Source: an uncultured Eubacteriales bacterium
Lineage (GTDB): Bacteria > Bacillota > Clostridia > Oscillospirales > Acutalibacteraceae
DNA: 64,000 nt
Assembly (NCBI GenBank): GCA_934436505.1
Contig: CAKSAP010000006.1
Coordinates: 31,724-95,723 of the forward strand
Direction: 5' to 3'
The position numbers were made by a program, and so were the translations under genes. Every line of letters begins with the position of its first letter. Within the stretch, counting starts at the first letter, position 1. Positions 27,384 to 35,026 of the stretch are shown one piece after another. The notes under the pieces were generated by a model that searched no databases, was not told where the DNA came from, and worked only from the letters and a program-made list of their open reading frames with translations.

Positions 27384-27455
27384 AGGAATATAGTTTAAGT
27401 CTGGGAAAACGGCTTTGCAAAAAGCATTTTTCGGGTTCAAATCCCGATATTCCGC
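27384..27455 (+). ncRNA. tRNA-like cloverleaf with a GCAA tetraloop
   Basis: The sequence folds as a near-complete cloverleaf: acceptor GGAATA (27385-27390) with TATTCC (27448-27453), then U8-A9 equivalents. D-stem GTTT/AAAC (27393-27396, 27407-27410) encloses a ten-base loop containing GGG. A five-base variable loop precedes a perfect T-stem TCGGG/CCCGA (27431-27435, 27443-27447) with loop TTCAAAT. The anticodon arm is GCTTT/AAAGC (27412-27416, 27421-27425) closing on only GCAA. An alternative three-bp arm would expose GCA (Cys). A terminator follows. It is either a decayed tRNA-Cys or a tRNA mimic. Confidence 0.5.
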
Positions 27456-27487
27456 AGGGTGCAGTAATGCACCCTATTTTCATTTTT
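27456..27487 (+). terminator. Terminator after the tRNA-like RNA
   Basis: A perfect 8-bp stem (AGGGTGCA with TGCACCCT, GTAA loop) is followed by ATTTTCATTTTT. Its presence implies that the RNA upstream is transcribed as its own unit. Confidence 0.8.
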
Positions 27488-27554
27488 AATACTTTTACCG
27501 CCAGCTTAATCAGTCAATGGTTGACAGAGTTAAAAAGTTGTGGAATAATAAAAA

Positions 27555-27630
27555 GGCGATAGGTAGTAGTATAAGAATGAGTACCTTCCATCGTGTTGAG
27601 GTCCCGGTGGAAATCCGGGCGCCTATCGCT
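27555..27630 (+). ncRNA. Second tRNA-like structured element (tRNA-Gly-like)
   Basis: GCGATAGG (27556-27563) pairs perfectly with CCTATCGC (27622-27629). Inside, CCCGG/CCGGG (27603-27607, 27615-27619) form a five-bp stem with a seven-base loop TGGAAAT at the T-arm position. A weaker hairpin exposes CTTCCAT, which would place UCC (Gly). The total of about 75 nt is tRNA size, but the T-loop is non-canonical, two bases separate T-stem and acceptor, and the middle hairpins are poor. It could be a decayed tRNA or another structured RNA. Confidence 0.35.
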
Positions 27631-27700
27631 GTAAATGTACTTACTGTTAACCGTTGACTCAACAGCAGCGGTATTTTCATACCCGAAAGGAGAATTGAAA

Positions 27701-27856
27701 ATGGAACAAGATAAAAAAGGCTTATATTCACACCCAAGGTGGAATGATACTTCATTGCCTGAAATAATAGGATATACAGAGCCCGATCCAAAAGAATATG
27801 AAAAGGATCACGAAGAATTTATTGAATACTTAAAAAAGATTGGTCGTAAACTTTAG
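27701..27856 (+). CDS. 51-residue hypothetical protein
   Basis: ATG 27701 is eight bases after AAAGGAG (27686-27692). The product (MEQDKKGLYSHPRWNDTSLP, ending EFIEYLKKIGRKL) is charged and soluble with no recognised domain. It is the last of the small plus-strand ORFs before a terminator at 27871. Confidence 0.55.
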   Translation: MEQDKKGLYSHPRWNDTSLPEIIGYTEPDPKEYEKDHEEFIEYLKKIGRKL

Positions 27857-27870
27857 CAATTAAATATCTC

Positions 27871-27902
27871 AAGCACTTTGCAGAAATGCAAGGTGCTTTT
27901 TT
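27871..27902 (+). terminator. Terminator after the 51-residue ORF
   Basis: AGCACTTTGCA and TGCAAGGTGCT pair around GAAA and are followed by TTTTTT. Its tail and the next 27 bases are duplicated at 28171-28208. Confidence 0.85.
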
Positions 27903-27929
27903 AACGCTACTTTTCAGCTTTGCGGCTGT
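27892..27929. repeat. Terminator-tail direct repeat, copy 1
   Basis: These 38 bases, from GGTGCTTTTTTAA to TTTGCGGCTGT, recur in the same orientation at 28171-28208 with one mismatch. The two copies bracket the putative small RNA at 28021-28098. Confidence 0.85.
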
Positions 27930-28020
27930 TAAATATAAAATTACGGAACAAAAGGTCTGGTATCAGCGGATTTGACATTCTTATTGCAAAAGAAAATAAA
28001 GTTATAAAAATAATTAGATA

Positions 28021-28098
28021 TAAAAAATGAGAACACAGGCCAAGTCCGTGTTCTCGGGGTAAAGGGGTAAATCTCCAGGCTGATCAATTCCCTCTTCC
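28021..28098 (-). ncRNA. Putative orphan small RNA
   Basis: Reading the minus strand, a consensus promoter (TTGACT at 28127-28132, TATAAT at 28105-28110, 16-bp spacer) should start a transcript near 28098. It ends at a hairpin (GAGAACAC/GTGTTCTC, 28055-28029) followed by ATTTTTT. The roughly 70-base body contains GGGAATTGATCAGCC and a GGAGATTTACCCC-TTTACCCC segment but no ORF with a ribosome site. No gene follows on this strand before the terminator. I do not recognise an RNA family. Confidence 0.5.
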
Positions 28099-28104
28099 GT
28101 AATT

Positions 28105-28132
28105 ATTATATGCCATTTTCGTAAAAAGTCAA
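28105..28132 (-). promoter_or_regulatory. Promoter of the putative small RNA
   Basis: TTGACT, a 16-bp spacer and TATAAT on the minus strand. Confidence 0.65.
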
Positions 28133-28170
28133 TATGTTCACTTTATCGAGCATCACGCTTATGGTAAGAT

Positions 28171-28208
28171 GGTGCTTTTTTAATGCTACTTTTCAGCTTT
28201 GCGGCTGT
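28171..28208. repeat. Terminator-tail direct repeat, copy 2
   Basis: This matches 27892-27929 except for one base. It also follows an imperfect terminator stem (AGCATC...GGTGCT). Confidence 0.85.
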
Positions 28209-28254
28209 CAGTTAATGTGAATTTACGTCCTACTCCATTGGATATATAACTTAA

Positions 28255-28330
28255 TCCGTGCGAAGCACCCACTTCTTTTCACTTTTCACTCTTCACTTTT
28301 CTCTGCCCGATAGGGCTTATGTCCCTTTTT
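28255..28330. repeat. CT-rich repeat remnant
   Basis: The CTTTTCACTTTTCACTCTTC run and flanking TGCGAAGCACC and TCTGCCCG are the inverse of 26188-26245. No gene is seen between 28209 and 28416. Confidence 0.6.
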
Positions 28331-28416
28331 GCTTCGCAAAAGATGGACTAAGAGTTCAATTCTCTGCTAAATCTGTTCTAATATTAAACTTTATTGTGAA
28401 AATCAAATAGGATATG

Positions 28417-28447
28417 AAAAAAGAGCATCCTTACGGATACTCTTTTT
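28417..28447 (-). terminator. Terminator of the tRNA pair
   Basis: On the minus strand AAAAAGAGTATCC and GGATGCTCTTTTTT pair around GTAA, directly after the tRNA-Glu CCA end. Confidence 0.88.
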
Positions 28448-28451
28448 CTTT

Positions 28452-28526
28452 TGGTGACCCGGACGAGAATTGAACTCGTGTTACCGCCGTGAAAGGGCGG
28501 TGTCTTAACCGCTTGACCACCGGGCC
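28452..28526 (-). tRNA. tRNA-Glu (UUC)
   Basis: 75 nt including an encoded CCA (28452-28454). Acceptor GGCCCGG pairs with CCGGGTC, the D-loop has AAGCGGTTAAG, the anticodon arm CCGCC-CTTTCAC-GGCGG exposes UUC, and the T-arm is ACGAG-TTCAATT-CTCGT. All stems are intact. Confidence 0.97.
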
Positions 28527-28532
28527 GCCTTA

Positions 28533-28609
28533 TGGTAGCGGCAGTGGGACTTGAACCTACGACCTTTCGGGTATGAACCGAACGCTCTAGCCAACTAAGC
28601 TATGCCGCC
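28533..28609 (-). tRNA. tRNA-Met (CAU), elongator type
   Basis: 77 nt with encoded CCA. GGCGGCATAGCTTAGTTGGC is the elongator-Met style, and the anticodon loop TTCATAC gives CAU. The T-stem GTAGG/CCCAC has an A-C mismatch at the middle pair, and the first acceptor pair is G-U. It is transcribed with tRNA-Glu, six bases apart. Confidence 0.94.
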
Positions 28610-28640
28610 ATTTTATGCCGTCATTGATTACGGCTTTGAT

Positions 28641-28669
28641 ATTATAATACATTGCTTGTTGGTTGTCAA
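28641..28669 (-). promoter_or_regulatory. tRNA-Met/tRNA-Glu promoter
   Basis: On the minus strand TTGACA (28669-28664) and TATAAT (28646-28641) are 17 bp apart, a full consensus promoter. Confidence 0.9.
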
Positions 28670-28803
28670 TAGTTTTTCGCTTAAAAAATAAATTATAAAA
28701 ATTTTTTTCGATTTTTGCGAAAATGTAACCGTTTTTGGTTTACATTACCCCCGAGTTACAACTACTTATGAAAGGACTTTTTCACAAACGAAAGGAGAAA
28801 TGT

Positions 28804-29307
28804 ATGACAACTAAGCTGACTAAAAAAGAAAAGGAGTTTTGCGCATTGTATGTAAAGCTTCGAAACGCAAGGGAAGCTGCGGTGCTTGCAGGCTACAAGG
28901 TAATGCCGCAGATTAACGGAATAAGATTGCTCTCAAGGGAAGCTGTCGCAAAGGAAATTGCCCGACTTTCACGTCTTGAAAGTGCCGTAAACGAGGCGGC
29001 GGCAGGCTTTCGCAGGCTTGCTTTCGGCTCTGTGAGCGACGCTGTGAGACTTCTTGACGGCGAGCGTGAGAATTTAGAGGAGATGGATTTGTTTTCTGTA
29101 TCCGATATTAAAATTCCAAAGGGCGGCGGTATGGAAATAAAATTCTATGACCGCCAAAAGGCTCTTGAGTGCTTGGCTCAGCTTGAAGCTTCGGAGAGCA
29201 CAGGCTCGGCAGTTCCATTCTATAAAGCACTCGAAAAATCCGTTGACTTCCTGTCGGGAACACTCGAATATTCTTCTTACGGCGGTGATGACAGCGATGA
29301 AGCTTAA
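28804..29307 (+). CDS. Phage terminase small subunit
   Basis: A 167-aa protein beginning TTKLTKKEKEFCALYVKLRNAREAAVLAGYK, the DNA-binding opening of PBSX/Terminase_2-type small subunits (XtmA-like). It recognises DNA for packaging and delivers it to the large subunit. ATG 28804 is preceded by AAAGGAG; the longer frame starts upstream without one. It opens the head cassette and overlaps the large terminase gene. Confidence 0.88.
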   Translation: MTTKLTKKEKEFCALYVKLRNAREAAVLAGYKVMPQINGIRLLSREAVAKEIARLSRLESAVNEAAAGFRRLAFGSVSDAVRLLDGERENLEEMDLFSVSDIKIPKGGGMEIKFYDRQKALECLAQLEASESTGSAVPFYKALEKSVDFLSGTLEYSSYGGDDSDEA

Positions 29308-30562
29308 TTCATTCAGCGAATTTTCGCCAAAGCAGTTGACACTCCTGACGTGGTGGTGCAAAAACAGTCCTTTCTCATCCTGCGACGCCATTATTTGCGA
29401 CGGAGCAGTAAGAAGCGGAAAAACGGTGTGTATGTGCATATCCTTCGTGTCATGGGCATTTTACGGGTTCTCGGACTGCTCGTTTGCCTTTTGCGGAAAG
29501 ACCGTCACATCACTTCGCCGTAATGTTATTACTCCGCTTTTGCCTCTGCTTCGTGATTTGGGGTTTAAGTGCGAGGAAAAGGTGTCTAAAAATCTGATTG
29601 AAATTTCCTTTGGAAGCATAACGAACAGATTTTACCTTTTCGGCGGTAAGGACGAGTCCTCTGCGGCTCTCATTCAAGGTATGACCTTAGCCGGAATAAT
29701 GCTCGATGAGGTGGCTTTAATGCCACGTTCGTTTTGCGAGCAGGCGATTGCACGCTGTTCGGTTGACGGCTCGAAGCTTTGGTTTAACTGCAACCCCGAA
29801 AACCCATCCCATTGGTTTTATAAGGAATGGATAAAGAAATGTGACAAAAAGAACTGCTTTTATCTGCACTTCGTTATGGAGGACAATCCGTCACTTTCCG
29901 AGGAAATGCTTGCAAGGTATAAAGCCTTGTACAGCGGTGCTTTCTATGAAAGATTTGTACTCGGAAAATGGGTTGCCGCCGACGGACTTGTGTATCCGTT
30001 TTTCAACGAAAAGTACATATACGAAGTGCCGGATAGCTTTGATAAGTTCTGCGTCTCGTGTGACTACGGAACAGTCAATCCGACTTCAATGGGATTATGG
30101 GGTAAGCACGGCGAAAGCTGGTACAGGATAGACGAATTCTACCACGATTCAAGGCAAAAAGGCTTTCAAATGACCGACGAGGAGTATTACCGTTCACTCG
30201 TCTCGCTTGTCGGTAAGAGAAAATTGGAATTTGTTGTTGTAGATCCGTCTGCGGCTTCGTTTATTGAATGTATCAAGCGACACGGCAAATTTACCGTAAA
30301 AAAGGCGGAAAATGATGTGCTCGCAGGTATTCATAAGACCTCCGATGCGCTGAAAACAGGAAAAATCAGAATTTGCAGGACCTGTCCCGATATTATAAGA
30401 GAATTTTCGCTTTACCGTTGGGATGAGGGTGCAAAGTATGACGCTCCGAGAAAAGAAAACGATCACGCAATGGATGATATGAGATATTTTACGGCTGCCG
30501 TTACAAAGGAAGGTTCAAACGATTTCTTTGCGGTCAGCTTTGCAAGAGAAAGGAGGTTTTAA
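29288..30562 (+). CDS. Phage terminase large subunit (PBSX/XtmB type)
   Basis: A 424-aa packaging motor from ATG 29288 (29297 is an alternative). The Walker A motif is GAVRSGKT at residues 39-46. GIMLDEVALMP is Walker B, and the nuclease domain shows the acidic residues of SCDYGTVNP, VVDPSAASF and NDHAMDDMRY. Length is normal for the family and the frame is unbroken, so the protein could be functional. It ends one base before the portal start. Confidence 0.93.
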   Translation: MTAMKLNSFSEFSPKQLTLLTWWCKNSPFSSCDAIICDGAVRSGKTVCMCISFVSWAFYGFSDCSFAFCGKTVTSLRRNVITPLLPLLRDLGFKCEEKVSKNLIEISFGSITNRFYLFGGKDESSAALIQGMTLAGIMLDEVALMPRSFCEQAIARCSVDGSKLWFNCNPENPSHWFYKEWIKKCDKKNCFYLHFVMEDNPSLSEEMLARYKALYSGAFYERFVLGKWVAADGLVYPFFNEKYIYEVPDSFDKFCVSCDYGTVNPTSMGLWGKHGESWYRIDEFYHDSRQKGFQMTDEEYYRSLVSLVGKRKLEFVVVDPSAASFIECIKRHGKFTVKKAENDVLAGIHKTSDALKTGKIRICRTCPDIIREFSLYRWDEGAKYDAPRKENDHAMDDMRYFTAAVTKEGSNDFFAVSFARERRF

Positions 30563-30563
30563 T

Positions 30564-31733
30564 TTGGCAATATTCAAACAGAAAAAGAAAGCGGCACAAG
30601 GCTCTGTGCCTGTGCTTGCAGGAGGTACGGGAAGAAGCTCAAGCAGATTTTCACTTTTGGACAGCTATTCGGCATTTGACCCGATAAGCAATGCGCTTTT
30701 TCACAGCCTGCGTGAATCCGTACCGATTATCGATGCCGCAATTTATAAAATTTTGAGGCTTATCGGAGGCTTCAAGGTACAGACAACCGACGAACGCTTT
30801 GACAAGCTTATAGCGGATTTTATCAAGAATGTGCCTGTGGATTCGGGACAACGCTCACTGCAAAGCTTTATCGATGTTTACTTCGACAGGCTTCTGACAT
30901 ACGGCACTTCGGTTGCGGAAATGGTCATTGATGATGAGGGCAGGGTCGTCTATCTCTACAATGCGCCGCAGGACAGCGTAGTGCTAAAGCGCAACAAAAC
31001 GGATTTCAGAAAGGTCGATGTCTGTTACAGCGAGGATTTCGGCTCACAGCCGTTGGAGTTTCAGGATAGGGTTGTTTTTTCAACTCTTAATGCCGAAGCG
31101 GGCTCACTCACGGGCACGTCGATATTGAGAGGCTTGCCGTTTGTAAGCTCGGTGCTTTTGAAAATCTACAATGCAATAGGCGAAAATTGGGACAGGGTAG
31201 GCAATGTCAGATTTGCCGTTACCTACAAGCCAAAGGACGACGCAATGTCGGGTGCTTATGCAAAGGACAGAGCAATGCAGATAGCCGAGGAATGGGGCTC
31301 TGCTATGAAAAGCTCGGAGGTGCGTGACTTTATCGCAGTAGGCGATGTGGACGTCAAGGTAATCGGTGCGGATAATCAGGTGCTCGACAGCGAGGTGCCT
31401 GTACGGCAGCTGCTTGAACAGATAATCGCAAAAATGGGAATACCGCCGTTTATGCTCGGTCTTTCTTGGTCAACAACGGAGAGAATGGCAGAACAGCAGG
31501 CGGACGCGCTGACAACGGAGCTTGAGCATTATCGCCGTGTTTTAACGCCGGTTATCGAAAAAATCTGCAAGGCTCATTTGAGAGCTTACGGATATACAAA
31601 TGATATTGAGGTCATTTGGGACGATATTACGCTTATGGATACGTTGGAGGACGCTAACGCAAGGTATCTCAACGCACAGGCAGATGAAATATACAGTCGT
31701 CTTACAGACGGGAAAGGAGGTACGGATGAATAA
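30564..31733 (+). CDS. Phage portal protein
   Basis: A 389-aa protein with a TTG start six bases after AAAGGAGG (30550-30557), directly behind the terminase stop. The pattern fits PBSX XkdE-like portals: DPISNALFHSLRESVPIIDAAIYK near the start, a central YLYNAPQDSVV, and the C-terminal helix EQIIAKMGIPPFMLGL followed by ERMAEQQADAL. Portals form the ring through which DNA enters the capsid. It overlaps the protease gene by eight bases. Confidence 0.88.
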   Translation: MAIFKQKKKAAQGSVPVLAGGTGRSSSRFSLLDSYSAFDPISNALFHSLRESVPIIDAAIYKILRLIGGFKVQTTDERFDKLIADFIKNVPVDSGQRSLQSFIDVYFDRLLTYGTSVAEMVIDDEGRVVYLYNAPQDSVVLKRNKTDFRKVDVCYSEDFGSQPLEFQDRVVFSTLNAEAGSLTGTSILRGLPFVSSVLLKIYNAIGENWDRVGNVRFAVTYKPKDDAMSGAYAKDRAMQIAEEWGSAMKSSEVRDFIAVGDVDVKVIGADNQVLDSEVPVRQLLEQIIAKMGIPPFMLGLSWSTTERMAEQQADALTTELEHYRRVLTPVIEKICKAHLRAYGYTNDIEVIWDDITLMDTLEDANARYLNAQADEIYSRLTDGKGGTDE

Positions 31734-32700
31734 GAATTACGATTCAGCTTTTGAAAAGGAATTGCCCGAAATAACCGAGGAGGACTTGGCTCTTATCAAC
31801 AGCTTTTCACAGAAAAAGCTCACAAAGGATGATGTTTTCGTCTTTTCTGTGATACTCTGTGACAACGAGGTTGACAGGGATTTTGAACGCTTCACGGTTG
31901 AGTCTATTGAAAAGCTTGCAGAACTGTTTGTCGGAAAAACTGCGATTAAAAACCACAGTATGAACAGCGAGGATCAGTCGGCGAGAACGTTCAAAACCGA
32001 GGTTATAAGAGACGAAGCAAAGCTCAATTCTCTCGGCGAGCAGTACGTTTACTTGAAGGCTTATTGCTACATTCCTAAAATCAAAAAGTATGAAACGCTT
32101 ATCGAGGAGATACAGACGGGAATTAAAAAAGAGGTCAGTATCGGCTGCTCGGTTGAAAAAAGCGTGTGCTCGGTTTGCTCTAAGGACGTAAGACTCGGAG
32201 CTTGTACTCACAAAAAGGGCAGAAAATACAACGGACAGCTCTGTTATTATGAACTTGTTTCACCTACGGATGCGTATGAATGGTCATTTGTGGCAGTGCC
32301 TGCACAGAGAAATGCGGGCGTTACGAAAAAATTTGATTTAGGAGAGAAAAGACAGATGAACGATGTGCTTAAAGCTATCAATTCGGCACAGGGAGAAATC
32401 ACTGTTTCTGCCGAGGAGGCACGTGAAATAGCAAGCTATATCAACGGTTTGACGGAAAAAGCAAAGGATGCCGAGATGTATAGGGAAAGTCTTGAGAATG
32501 ATACTGTAAAGTGTTTTGCCTTTACAGTAGAAACGCTCTCAAATGACATTGCAAAAAGCATCTGCGAAGCGATTTCAACCGAGGATTTGAGAAAGCTCAA
32601 CGCAGCACTCAAGGAGAAAAAGAAGTGCTTTGTTGTGCCGCAGCTTGCAAAGGAAAAATCGGAGAAAAATCCGAATGAAAACTCACAGTTCAGATTTTAA
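31726..32700 (+). CDS. Prohead protease / XkdF-like protein with scaffold tail
   Basis: A 324-aa protein. ATG 31726 follows AAAGGAGG. The N-terminal half (about 25-200) looks like a head maturation protease, with a candidate catalytic His in KTAIKNHSMN and Ser in VSIGCSVEKS. A CSVCSKDVRLGACTH segment could bind zinc. The C-terminal third is helical and charged, as in a scaffold domain that would be cleaved off. It stands between portal and capsid genes, the canonical place. Confidence 0.75.
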   Translation: MNKNYDSAFEKELPEITEEDLALINSFSQKKLTKDDVFVFSVILCDNEVDRDFERFTVESIEKLAELFVGKTAIKNHSMNSEDQSARTFKTEVIRDEAKLNSLGEQYVYLKAYCYIPKIKKYETLIEEIQTGIKKEVSIGCSVEKSVCSVCSKDVRLGACTHKKGRKYNGQLCYYELVSPTDAYEWSFVAVPAQRNAGVTKKFDLGEKRQMNDVLKAINSAQGEITVSAEEAREIASYINGLTEKAKDAEMYRESLENDTVKCFAFTVETLSNDIAKSICEAISTEDLRKLNAALKEKKKCFVVPQLAKEKSEKNPNENSQFRF

Positions 32701-32722
32701 TTAAAAGAAAGGAAGTATATTT

Positions 32723-33730
32723 ATGGCAATTTATGAAAACATTAAACTTGATAAGGGACTTTATTCAACAGGTAAGGGCTTTACAGCAGAGCTTGAAAGC
32801 GTTGACCCCTCCGAGAATTACAAGGGTACTTCTCTTGACGGTCTTGACGCATTCGAAAGACAGCTCAAGCGTTTTGACATCAAGGTAAGCGGCGCAGGCA
32901 GCGACACAATCGAAAAGTTCTTCAAAACCACCGATTCTGCTGCACTTTTCCCCGAATACGTGGCAAGAGCCGTTAAAAAGGGCAAGGAGGAGGCTGATAT
33001 TCTTCCGCTTATCGTTGCCGCAAAGACACAGATAAACGGTATGGATTACAGAACAATCGCTTCCGTTCCGACAAAGGCTGAAAAGGAGCTCAAAGACGTT
33101 GCGGAGGGTGCTGCTATTCCCGAAACAAGCGTGAATGTACAGTCAAATCTCGTAAAGCTCAAAAAGAGAGGCAGAATGCTCGTCGCTTCCTATGAGGCTT
33201 TGCGCTTCCAGAGACTTGATTTGTTTACGGTTATGCTCAAGCAGATAGGCGCATATATCGCTACAACTCAGCTCAATGACGCAGTTACCGTAATTACAGA
33301 CGGCGACGGTAACAGCAACGCAGCGAAAGCAACGGCTGTTGCAAAGGCAGGCGAGATTACATATCAGGACCTTGTTAATTTCTGGAACGGCTTTGACCCG
33401 TACTCACTCAACACAATGATTGTTTCTCCCGACGCAGCGGCTAAAATCCTTGTTCTCCCCGAGATGAAGGACGCTGTCGCAGGTCTTAATTTCCACGGCA
33501 CGGGCAAGGTTGTTACACCGCTCGGCGCAAAGCTTCTTAAAAGTTCTGCCGTAGCTTCGGGCAAGCTTATCGGTCTTGATAAGAACTATGCGCTTGAAAT
33601 GGTACAGGCAGGCGGCATTACAACCGAGTATGATAAGCTCATTGACCGTCAGCTTGAACGTGCGGCAATTACCGAGATTTCAGGCTTTGCAAAAATCTTT
33701 ACAGATGCGTCAAAGGTTTTGACCGTCTGA
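32723..33730 (+). CDS. Major capsid protein (HK97 fold)
   Basis: A 335-aa protein after AAAGGAAG. The arrangement is that of HK97-type shells of the XkdG group: an N-arm rich in charged helix (GLDAFERQLKRFDIKVSGAG), an E-loop region around EGAAIPETSV, the spine and P-domain, and a C-terminal KIFTDASKVL. The frame is intact. Codon and base composition resemble the surrounding chromosome. Confidence 0.88.
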   Translation: MAIYENIKLDKGLYSTGKGFTAELESVDPSENYKGTSLDGLDAFERQLKRFDIKVSGAGSDTIEKFFKTTDSAALFPEYVARAVKKGKEEADILPLIVAAKTQINGMDYRTIASVPTKAEKELKDVAEGAAIPETSVNVQSNLVKLKKRGRMLVASYEALRFQRLDLFTVMLKQIGAYIATTQLNDAVTVITDGDGNSNAAKATAVAKAGEITYQDLVNFWNGFDPYSLNTMIVSPDAAAKILVLPEMKDAVAGLNFHGTGKVVTPLGAKLLKSSAVASGKLIGLDKNYALEMVQAGGITTEYDKLIDRQLERAAITEISGFAKIFTDASKVLTV

Positions 33731-33743
33731 TCGGAGGCACAAA

Positions 33744-34106
33744 ATGATTGATGTTGTCAAGGTCGCAAAGGCAGTTAGAAAAATTATGAAGCTTTCCGAG
33801 GACGATACGTTCGATATTATGCCGACAGTTTCGGTGGCTTGCGCCCAGCTTACCGACAGGCTGAAAAAGGCGGAAAGCTCAAATGACCCGAGGGTTATCA
33901 ATGCGGCGGTGTACCTGAGCTATTACAGGCTTCTTTTACGCAATGCGGCGCAGGACGACACACCTGCCTCCTTTAAGGCGGGAGATGTTACGATTTCTCA
34001 AAGTCCTGCTCTTGCGCTTGAAAAGGCTTCTGTATTGCGTGATGAGTCAATTATCGCCGCCGCACCGTTGCTCAAGGATATGGATTTTGTGTTTAGGCAG
34101 GTGTAA
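33744..34106 (+). CDS. Head-tail connector-like protein
   Basis: A 120-aa helical protein placed directly after the capsid gene, as for gp6/YqbG-type connectors that bind beneath the portal. The sequence begins IDVVKVAKAVRKIMKLSEDD. No catalytic motif. The assignment rests on size, helical character and order. Confidence 0.65.
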   Translation: MIDVVKVAKAVRKIMKLSEDDTFDIMPTVSVACAQLTDRLKKAESSNDPRVINAAVYLSYYRLLLRNAAQDDTPASFKAGDVTISQSPALALEKASVLRDESIIAAAPLLKDMDFVFRQV

Positions 34107-34108
34107 GT

Positions 34109-34459
34109 ATGAGAAAATCGGACAGCTTGGAGAGCCTGCTTAAAAGGTACGGAAGATCCGTGTACATCACAAGCGAAAAGCTCAATTCTGAAATATTCAA
34201 CGCTCTTGTGCAGCCGTTGAGATACAAAAACAAGATGTATGTTGCAGGCACAAATACCGAAATAGGTCTTGCCGAGGAAAACTATTATCTTTACATAGGA
34301 CCAGGCAACAAGGATTTGCGAAAAATGGGCGCTTCCGTGACGCTTCATACGGCGGACGGTAAAAGCTATGAGGTGCAAAAGAGCGAGAAGATATACAACG
34401 GCGAAAGCGTTTGGTATATATGGGCTGTAATCAAGGAAAAGGTGGGCGCTGAAATTTGA
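34109..34459 (+). CDS. Phage head-closure-type protein
   Basis: A 116-aa protein two bases after the connector gene. It is predicted beta-rich (NKMYVAGTNTEIGLAEENYY, then LHTADGKSYEVQK), as expected for XkdH-like head-closure proteins. Named by gene order; the family is not certain. Confidence 0.6.
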   Translation: MRKSDSLESLLKRYGRSVYITSEKLNSEIFNALVQPLRYKNKMYVAGTNTEIGLAEENYYLYIGPGNKDLRKMGASVTLHTADGKSYEVQKSEKIYNGESVWYIWAVIKEKVGAEI

Positions 34460-34890
34460 ATGCTAACAATATAATCGACGAGGTCAAGGCTGCGGCAGCT
34501 GCGACGAGCGAGGTCAGTCATTTTCCCGTAAATGTCGTTGAGGCACATACGCTCAGGGGCAATATCCCGAAATTTGACGTAACGCCGTGCATATGTATCG
34601 GAATTAAGTCATTTGTCTACGGCGAATTGTTGACTTCTACAGCAGCAAGCGGAGAGACAGTTATTCCCGGAACACGTCAGCATACAGGCTGCGTGAGCAT
34701 AGGAATTTTTTTCAAAAAGACGTCGCAGCCGAAGGATATGTACAATCTGTTTAATATCCTTTGCTCGAAATTGCTGAGTGCGGATAATCAAAACCGAATT
34801 GTAAAAATTGAGCACGGCGGCGTCGAGTATGACAGAACCTATGACGCCCTTGTCCTTCGAGGCAGCGTAACCGAAACCACGACAGAGTAA
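34456..34890 (+). CDS. Tail-terminator/joining-type phage protein, last of the cassette
   Basis: A 144-aa protein with a TTG start inside the overlap TTGA, after AAGGTGGG at 34439-34446. The order (XkdI/J position in PBSX-like phages) suggests a head-tail joining or tail-terminator protein. Motifs are not diagnostic. A strong terminator follows at once, where tail sheath and tube genes would normally begin. Confidence 0.6.
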   Translation: MNANNIIDEVKAAAAATSEVSHFPVNVVEAHTLRGNIPKFDVTPCICIGIKSFVYGELLTSTAASGETVIPGTRQHTGCVSIGIFFKKTSQPKDMYNLFNILCSKLLSADNQNRIVKIEHGGVEYDRTYDALVLRGSVTETTTE

Positions 34891-34896
34891 TATTAA

Positions 34897-34941
34897 CAAA
34901 AAAATCTCCCACACTCATTCTTGGGTATGGGAGATTTTTTT
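34897..34941. terminator. Terminator closing the phage head cassette
   Basis: AAAAAATCTCCCA and TGGGAGATTTTTTT form a long stem with A and T tracts on both sides, so it can work in either direction. Confidence 0.9.
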
Positions 34942-35026
34942 GTCAAAGAAGGTGCTTTTTGGTAGATTTACACAAAAGTCAATCGTAAAGTTCGTTCATT
35001 CATTGAATAAAATAGTCAAACTTTAC

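Noticed and set aside
27350..27562. 70-codon frame with a CVNCG...LCKKHF zinc-like pattern
   Set aside because: It begins with TTG, has no ribosome site, and runs through a tRNA-like cloverleaf and a terminator. I keep it as a competing explanation for that RNA but do not annotate it.
28335..28376. Third tRNA-like fragment (AGAG-TTCAATT-CTCT hairpin)
   Set aside because: Only a T-arm-like hairpin is present; no pairing acceptor, D-arm or anticodon arm could be drawn.
28804..34890. Calling the head cassette a capsid-forming satellite island
   Set aside because: Such islands also carry an integrase and replication or regulatory genes, none of which are visible nearby, so the label is not justified; only the resemblance is noted.
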